Part shown: positions 25,834 through 34,674 of the stretch, in pieces
Position numbering within the stretch: the first letter of the stretch is position 1
Layout: the number at the start of each line of letters is the position of its first letter
DNA from: UBA4660 sp034408895
Lineage (GTDB): Bacteria; Bacteroidota; Bacteroidia; Flavobacteriales_D; Sanyastnellaceae
Direction: 5' to 3'
Length of the DNA stretch: 47,889 nucleotides
Assembly (NCBI GenBank): GCA_034408895.1
Contig: JAWXCI010000032.1
Coordinates: 1-47,889, forward strand
Notes under the pieces: generated by a model
What the model was told of the DNA's origin: nothing
The model's input: only the letters and a program-made list of their open reading frames with translations
Database searches by the model: none
Made by a program: the position numbers and the translations under genes

Positions 25834-27720
25834 CTAGGCAACGACAAACTCCCAAGCACTCCTGTACGCTCCAATCCGCTCACAATACTCAAAAAGTTTT
25901 TGATAAAAACGGTCGTTGCCGAGCGTGGCACTGTCACCTATGATGATGAGTTTTTTGCGTGCGCGTGTCATAGCAACATTCATTCTACGGTAGTCTTTTA
26001 AGAAGCCGATCTCACTTTTGTCATTGCTGCGCACCATGGAGATGTAGATAACATCACGTTCCTGTCCCTGGAATGAGTCAATGGTATTCACCACAAAATC
26101 ACCTGAACTTTTTCTGATGGGTTCCAATTCGTTTTGCAGCAGTACCACCTGGGCGCGGTATGGAGAAATTATTCCGAATGAAATGTTTTTGGTGTTTCCG
26201 GAAAATGTGGACTCAAAATGCCGCTGCAACAAACCGACTTCTTCAGGATTGGATTTCGATTCAGTGTCATTTGATTCCGTTTCGTTGTAGCCACATCCGG
26301 CAGTGTCAATAAACTCGACAGGCATTGGAGAAAACGGGAGATGCCAATCACGAACACCTTCATGCGCTGCCAGTTTTCCCTCATAAAAATGTTCATTGGA
26401 AAATTGCATGATGTGTTTGTTCATTCGGTATTGTGTGCGAAGAAGATTTACTTGTGTGTGTCGTTCGATGGTTTTTTCAAGTAGTGTTTTTGAAAGACCT
26501 TGCCGTTCTGCATCGCGGCTCTTTACGGTTGGCGGCAGTTGGAATGGATCTCCGGCCATTACCACTTTTTGAGCTTTCAAAATAGGAACCCACACTGCTG
26601 GTTCTATCGCTTGTCCTGCTTCGTCAATCACTACAGTTTCAAATTTCCTGTCGCGCAAATAGTCGTGCGCGGAACCAATGAGTGTGCAAGCGATGACCTG
26701 TGCGTTGTCCAATACTTTTTGTACGAGATACAATTCAAGTTCACGCGCCTCACGATTCAGGTTGCGAGCTTCGGACATGATGAGTTTTCGTTGTTCGGCT
26801 TCTTCCCTTCCAAAACTTCGCTTGTACCTCGCTCCTACTCTACGCAATTCAGCAGAGCGTTTTTTCAACTCTCGAATCTGGCCGAAATCTTTTTCCTTTT
26901 GGATAAGTACATCGAGTGTGTGTGATGTTGTATCGCTATCAACTTTAGCAAGATTCCCCATTCGAACCACATGCAATCCACGTGCATGGAGACTTCGTAC
27001 AAGATGATCTGTGGCCGCATTGGAAGGTGCACAAACGAGGATTTGTTTTTCGTTTTTGGAAAGTTCCGCAATGCTTTCAACGAGCGTTGTTGTTTTTCCT
27101 GTGCCGGGTGGGCCGTGAACAATGGCGAGGTCTTCCGCTTCAATTATGTTTTGCATCGCAGCGTTTTGTGATTCGTTCAGCCGTGCGGAAAAAACATTAT
27201 CGCGTGAAATGAACTTCGGTTCGGTGTAATGCAGAATCACATCACGCAATTCCTTCAATCTTCCCTTCTCCACGTTGATGAGTTGGTTCAATGCCTTGAA
27301 CATTTCATCGTAGGTCTTGGTGTCGAAGAGGAGATTCACGCCAAGCTTTCCATCATCAATCCAGTCAGGAAGTTCATCCATGAAAAAAGAAATTTTCATG
27401 CGCTCATCATCCACGTATCCTATTGAACCGTTGATGCTTCTTCCTTCGTTGCCGGGTGCAGCGCTGAAGAACGATACTGGTGCAGAAGACTGGAAGTTGT
27501 GGCGAATCCTGTCGGCCACGTTTCGTTCAACAACTAGAAACGGGTAAGCCCCAAGACCAAAACCTGTTTCCGTAATTCTTAGTGGAAACCAAGTGATGCC
27601 TAACTTTTTTCTTTCACTGATATTGGATTGACGGAGATAGGCATCGTGCAGGCGATAGTCTTCTTCCTGTTCAATGCGAAGAACTTTTGCAAGCCGGGCG
27701 AGTTCGTCAATGGCGTCCAT
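25834..27720 (-). CDS. Superfamily 1B (Upf1/IGHMBP2-like) helicase
   Basis: 628-residue cytoplasmic 5'-3' helicase-like ATPase. Motifs in order: GPPGTGKTTTLVE (Walker A, about residue 200), VVIDEAGQAIEP (motif II), MAGDPFQLPPTV (motif III), LRTQYRMNKHIMQF (IV), NTIDSFQGQERDVIYIS (V) and RRMNVAMTRARKKLIIIGD (VI). The N-terminal 180 residues should hold the OB-like 1B barrel typical of Upf1-like proteins. Substrate (DNA or RNA) is not decided. ATG at 27720. It follows the lipoprotein gene by 75 bp on the same strand. Confidence 0.93.
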   Translation of the reverse strand: MDAIDELARLAKVLRIEQEEDYRLHDAYLRQSNISERKKLGITWFPLRITETGFGLGAYPFLVVERNVADRIRHNFQSSAPVSFFSAAPGNEGRSINGSIGYVDDERMKISFFMDELPDWIDDGKLGVNLLFDTKTYDEMFKALNQLINVEKGRLKELRDVILHYTEPKFISRDNVFSARLNESQNAAMQNIIEAEDLAIVHGPPGTGKTTTLVESIAELSKNEKQILVCAPSNAATDHLVRSLHARGLHVVRMGNLAKVDSDTTSHTLDVLIQKEKDFGQIRELKKRSAELRRVGARYKRSFGREEAEQRKLIMSEARNLNREARELELYLVQKVLDNAQVIACTLIGSAHDYLRDRKFETVVIDEAGQAIEPAVWVPILKAQKVVMAGDPFQLPPTVKSRDAERQGLSKTLLEKTIERHTQVNLLRTQYRMNKHIMQFSNEHFYEGKLAAHEGVRDWHLPFSPMPVEFIDTAGCGYNETESNDTESKSNPEEVGLLQRHFESTFSGNTKNISFGIISPYRAQVVLLQNELEPIRKSSGDFVVNTIDSFQGQERDVIYISMVRSNDKSEIGFLKDYRRMNVAMTRARKKLIIIGDSATLGNDRFYQKLFEYCERIGAYRSAWEFVVA

Positions 27721-27795
27721 TTTTTAGTTCATAGCACATGCTTAATGGTTCCGCAAGGGTATATGGTTTTATCCGAACCCCATGAACTATATGAT

Positions 27796-28410
27796 TCACT
27801 TAAACTTCACCTTCGTCACCCAGTTCTTCTTGTCGTCCACCATTTCGCTGAGGGCGATGTTGAAGAGGAGGCTGTTATTCTCTTTGTTCAATTCAGCCAC
27901 CGATGATTTCACACTTGCAATCTTTCTTTCGAAATGCATTTCGATAGTATATGTGAGCATCTCGCCCATGGCGGTCATACTCTCAATATCCTCACGGCTC
28001 TGCTTCATATCTTCGGATGGCGACATATCAATGGTCATTCTTTTTCCTTTAGAGGCAAATTTCATTGAGGAAAAATCCTCTTCACCTTTCAACTGCTCAC
28101 TGGATGAAGTGGTGAGTGATGCCAGTCCATCAAAATTGTAGGCGATTTCATACACACCTGTAGAAGGTGAAGTGAGAAGCACGTTCGTGATTCCCGGAAC
28201 CGCCTTCAATTGGTCTTCCACTTGTTTGAATTCATCAATGCTCATTGCGCCATCTTCACTAAGGCTGTCATCCAGCATTGATGTGGCCATGGACATATCG
28301 AGTTTCATTTTATAGTCCCCGGAATTATCCGGTTTGAAGTTGATGTGTGTCTCGACTGCGCATGATGCAAGTAGCGATGCAGTGAGCACCGCAAAAAAGA
28401 TTTTTTTCAT
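27796..28410 (-). CDS. Lipoprotein of unknown function
   Basis: 204 residues with a signal peptide and lipobox (KKIFFAVLTASLLASC, Cys at residue 17), so it is anchored in a membrane of the envelope. The mature part is rich in Ser, Met, Asp and Lys, with a beta-sheet-like pattern (THINFKPDNSGDYKMKLDMS, IAYNFDGLASL). I do not recognise a domain; Bacteroidota have many such lipoproteins with a THINFKPDNSG-like start. It sits 24 bp after fabI, so likely co-transcribed. ATG at 28410. Confidence 0.85.
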   Translation of the reverse strand: MKKIFFAVLTASLLASCAVETHINFKPDNSGDYKMKLDMSMATSMLDDSLSEDGAMSIDEFKQVEDQLKAVPGITNVLLTSPSTGVYEIAYNFDGLASLTTSSSEQLKGEEDFSSMKFASKGKRMTIDMSPSEDMKQSREDIESMTAMGEMLTYTIEMHFERKIASVKSSVAELNKENNSLLFNIALSEMVDDKKNWVTKVKFK

Positions 28411-28434
28411 ACTGATTTTTTAAATGAGGAAAAG

Positions 28435-29250
28435 TTATTTGACAAATGAATTGACTACTTCGGGAGACACACCCATACTGCTGAATCCACCATCGTGGAA
28501 GAGGTTCTGCATGGTAATGTATCGTGTGAGGTCGCTGAAAAGTGCTACACAATAATCCGCACAAGCCAGCGCATCGGCATTGCCGAGGGGACTCATGTTT
28601 TGGGCGTAAGCAATAAATCCATCGAAGCCTTTTACTCCGCTTCCTGCGGTGGTAACGGTGGGTGATTGCGAGATGGTGTTGATGCGCACTTTCTTTTTCG
28701 AACCATAGTGATAACCGAAACTTCGCGCAATGCTTTCTAGCAATGCCTTTGCATCGGCCATATCGCTATAATCTGGAAAAGTGCGCTGTGCTGCGATGTA
28801 AGTGAGCGCTACAACAGAGCCCCAGTCTTTAATGGCATCAAGTTTCCACGCAGTGCTCAATGTTTTGTGGAGTGACATGGCTGAAACATCAAGCGTTTGT
28901 TTGTACCACTCGTAGTTAAGGTCTGTGTAATGTTTTCCCTTGCGTACGTTGGGCGACATACCTATGGAGTGAAGCACAAAATCAACTCCGCCTCCGAAAT
29001 GTTCCATAGCACCGGTAAAGAGTTTTTCCAAATCCTGCTCGCTGGTGGCATCCGCAGGAATGATGGGAGCCTTGCCAATTTTTTCCGATAGCTGGTTGAT
29101 TTCTCCCATACGCATGGCAATGGGGGCATTGGTAAGAACGATTTGCGCACCTTCCTCATGTGCGCGCTCGGCCACTTTCCAGGCAATGGACATGCTATTA
29201 AGCGCACCGAAGATGATTCCTTTTTTCCCTTTCAGAAGGTTGTTGGACAT
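28435..29250 (-). CDS. fabI: Enoyl-[acyl-carrier-protein] reductase (NADH) FabI
   Basis: 271-residue short-chain dehydrogenase of type II fatty acid synthesis, reducing the enoyl-ACP double bond. The nucleotide-binding start is IIFGALNSMSIAWKVAE, which has the FabI form rather than the usual TGxxxGIG. The active site is intact: Tyr in ALTYIAAQRT, then after ten residues DYSDMADAK (Tyr-x6-Lys). ATG at 29250 gives the standard FabI length; a TTG at 29271 adds seven residues. Downstream genes at 24 bp and beyond suggest an operon with the lipoprotein and helicase. Confidence 0.96.
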   Translation of the reverse strand: MSNNLLKGKKGIIFGALNSMSIAWKVAERAHEEGAQIVLTNAPIAMRMGEINQLSEKIGKAPIIPADATSEQDLEKLFTGAMEHFGGGVDFVLHSIGMSPNVRKGKHYTDLNYEWYKQTLDVSAMSLHKTLSTAWKLDAIKDWGSVVALTYIAAQRTFPDYSDMADAKALLESIARSFGYHYGSKKKVRINTISQSPTVTTAGSGVKGFDGFIAYAQNMSPLGNADALACADYCVALFSDLTRYITMQNLFHDGGFSSMGVSPEVVNSFVK

Positions 29251-29327
29251 ATCAAAATGATTTAGGGGCAAAACTAATTGTGTTCAAAGAGTTCCGGGTT
29301 CCTAGTTTCGGGTTGGCGCACAATTCT

Positions 29328-30539
29328 TCAAACTGAAATCGCTTTCGCTGCAATCCATGCGGTGGTCCATGCAGCCTGGAAATTGAATCCTCCGGTGATG
29401 GCATCTATGTCAAGCACCTCGCCTGCGAAGAAAATTCCGGGAAGGAGTTTGCTCTGCATGCTGCGGAAGTCAACTTCTTTCAAAGACACACCACCGGCAG
29501 TGACAAACTCTTCCTTGAAGGTGTCCTTGCCCGTGACGTGAAAAAAGGAGTGAACAAAACATTCGGCAATGTGCTCTAGTTGTTTGTTGGAGACATCGGC
29601 CCATTTCATTTCCATGAGTTCGGGTTGTTGTGAAAGTAAACCGCACCAAAGGCGGTGTGGAACTTTCAGTGCGCTGAAAGTTTTCACGAACTGCTTTGTG
29701 TGTTCGCTTTTCCATTCACGCAAAAACTCGAGGCCGCGTTCACGGTCGTAGCGCACATCCCAATTCACACCAATGGTAAAGTCATAGTTGAGTGTTGCAA
29801 GTTCCCGCGCTGCCAATGCTGAAAGTCGAAGCACTGCCGGGCCGCTGAGGCCGCGATGGGTTACGAGCACAGGGCCTTGCGCAGAAGTTTTTGTTCCTTC
29901 AATGCGCACTTCGCAGTGCGGGGCACTTAATCCCGCAAGCCCATCAAGTCGCGAATCATTTATTGTAAATGTGAAGAGCGATGGAACGGGTTCAACAATG
30001 TTGTGGCCTTTTTCTGCAAGCAGATTCCAGATGCTTTGACTGCTACCTGAAGCGATGACAACTTTATCAGCAAAGAATTTTTCTCCTCCGGGAAATTCAA
30101 GTTCCCATCCGTTTTCTTTTTTGTTCAAGCCGGAAATTCCCGATGTGGTTTTCAATTCCACACCATACGATTCCGCTTCTTTCAAAAAACAATCAATGAT
30201 GGTTTGCGATGAATTGGTAACCGGAAATACGCGACCGTCCTCTTCAGTTTTCAATTCCACATTTCTTGCCTGCAACCACTCGAACATGTCGGTGGGTTGG
30301 AAATGGTGAAACGGCCCAAGCAATTCTTTGTCACCGCGCGGATAGTTCTTTACCAAATCCTTTGCATTGAAACATGAGTGGGTGACATTGCATCTTCCTC
30401 CACCACTCACTTTCACTTTGCCGAGAAATTTGTTGCCTTTTTCAAAAATGACAACCCGCAGCTCTTTGTTTTGCATAGCTGCATTGATGGCAGCGAAAAA
30501 TCCTGCCGCACCTCCGCCTATTATCGCAAGGGTTTTCAT
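29328..30539 (-). CDS. FAD-dependent oxidoreductase of the HI0933 (BaiN-like) family
   Basis: 403-residue flavoprotein. FAD-binding GGGAAGFFAAINAA at the N-terminus, then KVSGGGRCNVTHSCF, GRVFPVTNSSQTI, the THRGLSGPAVL segment and the C-terminal FAGEVLDIDAITGGFNFQAA, all hallmarks of the HI0933 family (Pfam HI0933_like). The biochemical substrate is unknown in most members; BaiN is linked to bile acid transformation in gut species but that role is not implied here. ATG at 30539, 77 bp upstream of the fabI start. Confidence 0.93.
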   Translation of the reverse strand: MKTLAIIGGGAAGFFAAINAAMQNKELRVVIFEKGNKFLGKVKVSGGGRCNVTHSCFNAKDLVKNYPRGDKELLGPFHHFQPTDMFEWLQARNVELKTEEDGRVFPVTNSSQTIIDCFLKEAESYGVELKTTSGISGLNKKENGWELEFPGGEKFFADKVVIASGSSQSIWNLLAEKGHNIVEPVPSLFTFTINDSRLDGLAGLSAPHCEVRIEGTKTSAQGPVLVTHRGLSGPAVLRLSALAARELATLNYDFTIGVNWDVRYDRERGLEFLREWKSEHTKQFVKTFSALKVPHRLWCGLLSQQPELMEMKWADVSNKQLEHIAECFVHSFFHVTGKDTFKEEFVTAGGVSLKEVDFRSMQSKLLPGIFFAGEVLDIDAITGGFNFQAAWTTAWIAAKAISV

Positions 30540-30614
30540 GAGGGTGCGAAGAAAGGTGATGTGACGATGTGCTGATATGCTGGTGCTACCAAGCTTGCTG
30601 CGTGGGAAGTCCCG

Positions 30615-30632
30615 TCCCGATAGTTATCGGGG
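30615..30632. repeat. CCCGATAG-type palindrome
   Basis: TCCCGATAGTTATCGGGG, close to a perfect palindrome and similar to copies at 11385-11402 and 11715-11732. It is flanked by CCCGTCCCG and GTTTCGGGA, a longer C/G-rich pattern. Confidence 0.65.
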
Positions 30633-30813
30633 TTTCGGGATGCTGATGGGAGGTGGCTTCCTTGTGAGGAGTGATGTCGCATATTATTAGCAAATGAACT
30701 TCGCAGCCACCACAACTGATGTCGGATTCAGTATCTGGTATTGAAATCACCGATTAGTGAATCCTCTCTTCGCTCCTAATAGCAAGTGAGATAAACGTTA
30801 GCTTTTTAGCAAG

Positions 30814-30843
30814 AAAAAACCCTGCACATTCAGCACAGGGTTT
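30814..30843 (-). terminator. Intrinsic terminator of the sigma factor gene
   Basis: 8-bp stem (30817-30824 with 30836-30843), and on the minus strand a run of six T after it. It lies 83 bp past the sigA stop. Confidence 0.75.
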
Positions 30844-30925
30844 CGAATTCCGATTAATGAATTACGCGGCCTTCTAAAGACAGAATTCATAATTCGGCCT
30901 CAGTATTCCGCGAATATTTTTTTGT

Positions 30926-31795
30926 TTATCCAAGATAAGATTTCAAAATTTTGCTCCTGCTGGTGTGTTTGAGTCTGCGTATGGCCTTCTCTTTTATCTG
31001 GCGTACACGCTCGCGGGTAAGGTCAAAACGTTCGCCTATTTCTTCGAGTGTCATAGGGTGTTCGCCACTCAGTCCGAAGTATAGACGAATAACATCGGCC
31101 TCGCGGGTGGTGAGGGTCTTGAGCGAGCGCTCAATTTCCTTTCGTAATGATTCGTTCATTAACTCGAGGTCCGGTGGAGGCGAGTCGTTCACCTGCAGCA
31201 CATCGTACATGTTGCTGGAAGAATCGTCACCATCCTTTAGCGGAGCATCCATAGATACATGCCGTCCGCTGTTCTTTAATGATTGCTTTACCTCATCGAG
31301 GGTCATCTCCAGAACCTCGGCAAGTTCGGCAGGTGTGGGTGGGCGCTCAAATTCCTGCTCCAGTTTGGCAAACGCTTTATTTATTTTGTTGATGGAGCCA
31401 ATCTTGTTGAGAGGCAAACGCACTATGCGAGATTGCTCGGCCAATGCCTGCAAAATGCTCTGGCGAATCCACCACACTGCATAAGAGATAAACTTAAACC
31501 CGCGTGTTTCATCAAAACGTTGAGCTGCTTTTATCAAACCCAGATTTCCTTCGTTGATAAGGTCGGGCAGGGAGAGGCCCTGGTTCTGGTATTGTTTGGA
31601 AACAGATACCACAAAACGAAGGTTTGCCTTTGTGAGTTTTTCAAGAGCGCTCTGGTCTCCCGCTTTTATTCTGCGGGCAAGTTCTACTTCAATTTCCGCG
31701 GTAATAAGGTCCACGCGACCGATTTCCTGTAGGTATTTATCCAGCGAAGCGGTTTCCCTGTTGGTAACCTGTTTGGTGATTTTTAACTGTCTCAT
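30926..31795 (-). CDS. rpoD: Primary RNA polymerase sigma factor (RpoD/SigA)
   Basis: 289 residues, the short sigma-70 form of Bacteroidota that lacks region 1.1 and the non-conserved insert. Region 1.2 at TASLDKYLQEIGRVDLIT, region 2 at LRFVVSVSKQYQNQGLSLPD and GFKFISYAVWWIRQSIL (2.4), region 3 at RPPTPAELAEVLEM, region 4 at LYFGLSGEHPMTLEEIGERF and LTRERVRQIKEKAIRRL. It recognises the TTTG/TAnnTTTG promoters that appear elsewhere in this window. ATG at 31795. Downstream on the transcript is its own terminator, so it is probably monocistronic. Confidence 0.96.
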   Translation of the reverse strand: MRQLKITKQVTNRETASLDKYLQEIGRVDLITAEIEVELARRIKAGDQSALEKLTKANLRFVVSVSKQYQNQGLSLPDLINEGNLGLIKAAQRFDETRGFKFISYAVWWIRQSILQALAEQSRIVRLPLNKIGSINKINKAFAKLEQEFERPPTPAELAEVLEMTLDEVKQSLKNSGRHVSMDAPLKDGDDSSSNMYDVLQVNDSPPPDLELMNESLRKEIERSLKTLTTREADVIRLYFGLSGEHPMTLEEIGERFDLTRERVRQIKEKAIRRLKHTSRSKILKSYLG

Positions 31796-31920
31796 CTTTT
31801 TATATTAGGGTTGATGATAAAAGTCCATAGACAATAATCAATAGCATTCAACATTGAATTAAGCATAACGAGGTAGCGTGTGCACTGTCCTTCGCAATCC
31901 GTAATTATCCATTTTTATAT

Positions 31921-34056
31921 TCAATTGTTCACTGGTTTTTCCAGGAGAACTTTTCTAGAAAGTTTGTACTTGCCGCGGTCGTCTTTTCCAATCACTTTCA
32001 CCTGTATGCGGTCTCCCTCTTTGAGTACATCGCGAACATTTTCAATGCGCCTCCATTCAATTTCTGATACGTGCAATAAAGCATCTTGCCTTGGCAGAAT
32101 TTCTACAAACGCCCCGAAAGCCTGGATGTTTTTCACCACACCTTCATAAATGGCACCCACTTCTATTTGTGGCGGCCACACGATGCTCTTCACGCTGGAA
32201 ACTGCGGCATCAAGGCTTTCCTTATTGATAGATGCAATTTCCACATAGCCTTTTCCATCTTTTTCATCAATGGAAATGGTGGCACCAGTCACTTTTTGGA
32301 TCTCCTGGATCACTTTACCGCCTGGGCCAATAACTGCACCAATGCTTTCGGTTGGTATTTCGAAAGAAACAATACGTGGTGCATGTGGTTTGTAATCCTC
32401 GCGAGGCTTGGCCATGGTCTTCACCATTTCGCTCAGGATGTGGTGGCGACCTGTACGTGCCTGCTCCAGTGCTTCAGCAAGCACCTGCATAGTCAGTCCT
32501 TTTACTTTAATATCCATTTGGCATGCAGTGATGCCTTTAGATGTTCCGGTCACCTTGAAATCCATATCACCAAGGTGATCTTCATCGCCCAGAATATCGG
32601 AAAGCACAGCGTATTTGCCAGTCTTCTCATCGGTGATCAAACCCATGGCAATACCGGAAACGGGAGATTTGATTGGTATCCCGGCATCCATGAGTGCAAG
32701 AGTTCCTGCACAAACTGTAGCCATAGAAGATGAACCGTTGGATTCAAGGATATCGCTCACCACACGAATGGTGTACGGACAAATTTCGTTTTCAGGCATC
32801 ACGGGTTTAAGTGCACGCAAAGCAAGATTTCCGTGGCCAATTTCCCTGCGAGATGTGCCGCGTATGGGGCGGGCTTCACCAGTAGAGAAGGGCGGGAAAT
32901 TGTAATGAAGCAGGAATTTGTCGAAACGCTTCACCACGGCTGCATCAATCATTTGTTCATCGAGCTTGGTGCCGAGTGTCACGGTAGTAAGTGATTGTGT
33001 TTCCCCTCGTGTAAAGATGCTTGAACCGTGCGGCCCTGGCAAGCAATCCACCTCGCACCAAATAGGTCGAATGTCTTTTGTGGTGCGGCCATCCAGTCGG
33101 ATTCCATCATCCAGAATCATGTTGCGCATGGCATCTTTGAGGCAATCATGATGGAACTTTTTCAATAGGAATGATCTCGATGCTTTTTCCTCATCGGTGA
33201 GACGCGAACCAAATTCTTCCTCAATAAGTTTGTAGGCAGCGCTGCGTTCTTTCTTGCCGGCAGGTTGTTTAACGGCTGCGTAGTATTTTGTATAACACTC
33301 GTCCCAAATGAGTTTCTTCAACTCCTCGTCTTTCGGCTCGTGCTCGTAGGTGCGTTTGGGTTGTGATTTTGAAACCTGCGCGGCAATTTCAAGTTGTGCC
33401 TTGCACTGAACCTGTATGGCGGCATGAGCAGCACCAATGGCTTCCACCATTTCGGCCTCGCTCACTTCACTCATTTCGCCTTCCACCATTATTATGCTAT
33501 CGGCACTGCCGGCAACCATAAGTTCCATATCGGCTTTTGCCAGTTGCTCCCAGGTCGGGTTGATTACGAGCTTTCCATCCACTCTTGCAACCCGAACTTC
33601 AGAAATGGGTCCGTTAAAAGGAATATCGGAAACCGCGAGGGCTGCAGATGCTGCAAGTCCTGCAAGACTATCAGCCCTGTTGGTTTGGTCAGCAGAAATA
33701 AGATTGATAATGACTTGTATCTCGGCATGAAAATCATCGGGGAACATGGGGCGAAGTGCGCGGTCAACGAGCCGTGCTGTCAATATCTCGTCATCATAAG
33801 GGCGCGCTTCGCGCTTGAAATATCCTCCCGGAAAACGTCCGGCTGCTGAGTATTTCTCGCGATATTCAATGGTGAGTGGAAGAAAGTCGAGACCTTCTTT
33901 TGCCACATCGCTCGCTACTACAGCAGCAAGAATCATGGTATCGCCTTGTCGAACCACCACGGAACCGTTAGCCTGTTTTGCAAGTTTACCGGTTTCAATC
34001 GTAATTGGTCGTCCGTCACCGAGGTCAATTGTTTTTGTTACTAATTCGTAATTCAT
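31921..34056 (-). CDS. pnp: Polyribonucleotide nucleotidyltransferase (PNPase)
   Basis: 711-residue 3'-5' phosphorolytic exoribonuclease. Order: first RNase PH domain (from GDGRPITIETGKLAKQANGS), helical linker, second RNase PH domain (ARPIRGTSRREIGHGNLA, the catalytic-site region, and GDEDHLGDMDFKVTGT), KH domain with GPGGKVIQEIQ and S1 domain starting at GAIYEGVVKNIQAFGAFVEI. The ATG at 34056 is the conserved start; the frame open to 34140 adds residues from the hairpin-rich spacer. It follows rpsO at 132 bp, the order known in many bacteria, and together with rny makes the RNA-decay set of the window. Confidence 0.97.
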   Translation of the reverse strand: MNYELVTKTIDLGDGRPITIETGKLAKQANGSVVVRQGDTMILAAVVASDVAKEGLDFLPLTIEYREKYSAAGRFPGGYFKREARPYDDEILTARLVDRALRPMFPDDFHAEIQVIINLISADQTNRADSLAGLAASAALAVSDIPFNGPISEVRVARVDGKLVINPTWEQLAKADMELMVAGSADSIIMVEGEMSEVSEAEMVEAIGAAHAAIQVQCKAQLEIAAQVSKSQPKRTYEHEPKDEELKKLIWDECYTKYYAAVKQPAGKKERSAAYKLIEEEFGSRLTDEEKASRSFLLKKFHHDCLKDAMRNMILDDGIRLDGRTTKDIRPIWCEVDCLPGPHGSSIFTRGETQSLTTVTLGTKLDEQMIDAAVVKRFDKFLLHYNFPPFSTGEARPIRGTSRREIGHGNLALRALKPVMPENEICPYTIRVVSDILESNGSSSMATVCAGTLALMDAGIPIKSPVSGIAMGLITDEKTGKYAVLSDILGDEDHLGDMDFKVTGTSKGITACQMDIKVKGLTMQVLAEALEQARTGRHHILSEMVKTMAKPREDYKPHAPRIVSFEIPTESIGAVIGPGGKVIQEIQKVTGATISIDEKDGKGYVEIASINKESLDAAVSSVKSIVWPPQIEVGAIYEGVVKNIQAFGAFVEILPRQDALLHVSEIEWRRIENVRDVLKEGDRIQVKVIGKDDRGKYKLSRKVLLEKPVNN

Positions 34057-34100
34057 TCTTTGTGATTGTTGGTTGAAAGTATCGCCACTTTTTATTGAGA

Positions 34101-34117
34101 CATGCCAGCAAGGCATG
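34101..34117 (-). promoter_or_regulatory. Small hairpin in the rpsO-pnp spacer
   Basis: CATGCC / GGCATG stem around a 5-base loop, close upstream of pnp. In other bacteria stem-loops in this spacer are cleavage sites for RNase III or part of autocontrol of pnp. That role here is inference. Confidence 0.4.
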
Positions 34118-34130
34118 TAAATAAAAACAC

Positions 34131-34157
34131 AAAAAGGCAATTGCTTTTCAATTGCCT
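34131..34157 (-). terminator. Hairpin with T-run between rpsO and pnp
   Basis: Perfect 9-bp stem (34135-34143 with 34149-34157), 5-base loop, followed on the minus strand by five T and GTGTTTTT. It is 31 bp after the rpsO stop. It could terminate most rpsO transcripts or act as an attenuator or processing site ahead of pnp. Confidence 0.7.
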
Positions 34158-34188
34158 GCTGCGTTGTGACTGCCTATCAACAGTGAAA

Positions 34189-34458
34189 TTATTTTCTGAG
34201 GTCAAGCTCTTTTACTATTGAACGGTAACGATTGATGTCTGTTTTATGGAGATAGTCCAGCAGGCTTCTGCGCTTACCCACGAGCTTGATAAGGGAGCGC
34301 TGTGTACCGAAATCTTTTTTGTTTTCCTTGAGGTGACCCGTAAGGTGGTTGATGCGGAAGGTGAAGAGTGCAATCTGACCTTCGGCTGAACCGGTGTTGG
34401 TTTGTGACTTGCCGTGTTTGGCAAATATTTCCTGTTTTTTTTCTGATGTGAGGTACAT
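34189..34458 (-). CDS. rpsO: 30S ribosomal protein S15
   Basis: 89 residues, exactly the family length. S15 binds the central 16S rRNA junction and 23S bridge. Core segments: QTNTGSAEGQIALFTFRINH, LTGHLKENKKDF and KLVGKRRSLLDYL, ending with the YRSIVKELDLRK helix. ATG at 34458 gives MYLTSEKKQEIF; the longer frame to 34518 runs into the leader. A promoter box lies at 34536-34565, leaving a leader of about 70 bases where S15 could bind its own mRNA, which is known for other bacteria but not shown here. Confidence 0.97.
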   Translation of the reverse strand: MYLTSEKKQEIFAKHGKSQTNTGSAEGQIALFTFRINHLTGHLKENKKDFGTQRSLIKLVGKRRSLLDYLHKTDINRYRSIVKELDLRK

Positions 34459-34535
34459 GCTAATACTTATGTAAGTGATTTTTATGTGATCCTGTCTTGA
34501 TGGGCTAAACGTTTTCACCCGTTCAAAATGGGCGG

Positions 34536-34565
34536 CAAATGTAATTCGACTTGAAGGAATGACAA
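34536..34565 (-). promoter_or_regulatory. Promoter of rpsO-pnp
   Basis: On the minus strand TTG (34563-34565), then 19 bases, then TACATTTG (34536-34543): an exact TAnnTTTG -7 with ideal -33 spacing for Bacteroidota. It is 78 bp upstream of the rpsO ATG. Confidence 0.65.
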
Positions 34566-34613
34566 CAGAAAAGTTTTTGGGATCAGGCAGGGCAGACCGA
34601 GATTTTGAAATTC

Positions 34614-34647
34614 AAAACCCCGGTTTGCATACACAAACCGGGGTTTC
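34614..34647 (-). terminator. Terminator of the 1789-residue protein gene
   Basis: 13-bp perfect stem (34615-34627 with 34634-34646), 6-base loop, with TTTT on the minus strand at the end. 28 bp past the stop at 34675. Confidence 0.8.
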
Positions 34648-34674
34648 AACCCAAGTCTTGAATCTTCACTATTA

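Larger units (their letters stand above)
30540..30925. other. 386-bp gap with a palindrome and the sigma factor terminator
   Basis: Between the sigma factor gene and the flavoprotein gene, both on the minus strand. It holds the 18-bp palindrome at 30615-30632 and the terminator at 30814-30843. No TAnnTTTG box with good spacing was found upstream of 30539, and no gene is supported. Confidence 0.5.

Noticed and set aside
28435..29250. FabI as a degraded enzyme
   Set aside because: The first Tyr and the Tyr-x6-Lys active site have normal spacing and the length is normal.
34189..34518. Longer rpsO reading to 34518
   Set aside because: S15 is 89 residues in nearly all bacteria; the extra residues fall in the leader between promoter and ATG.
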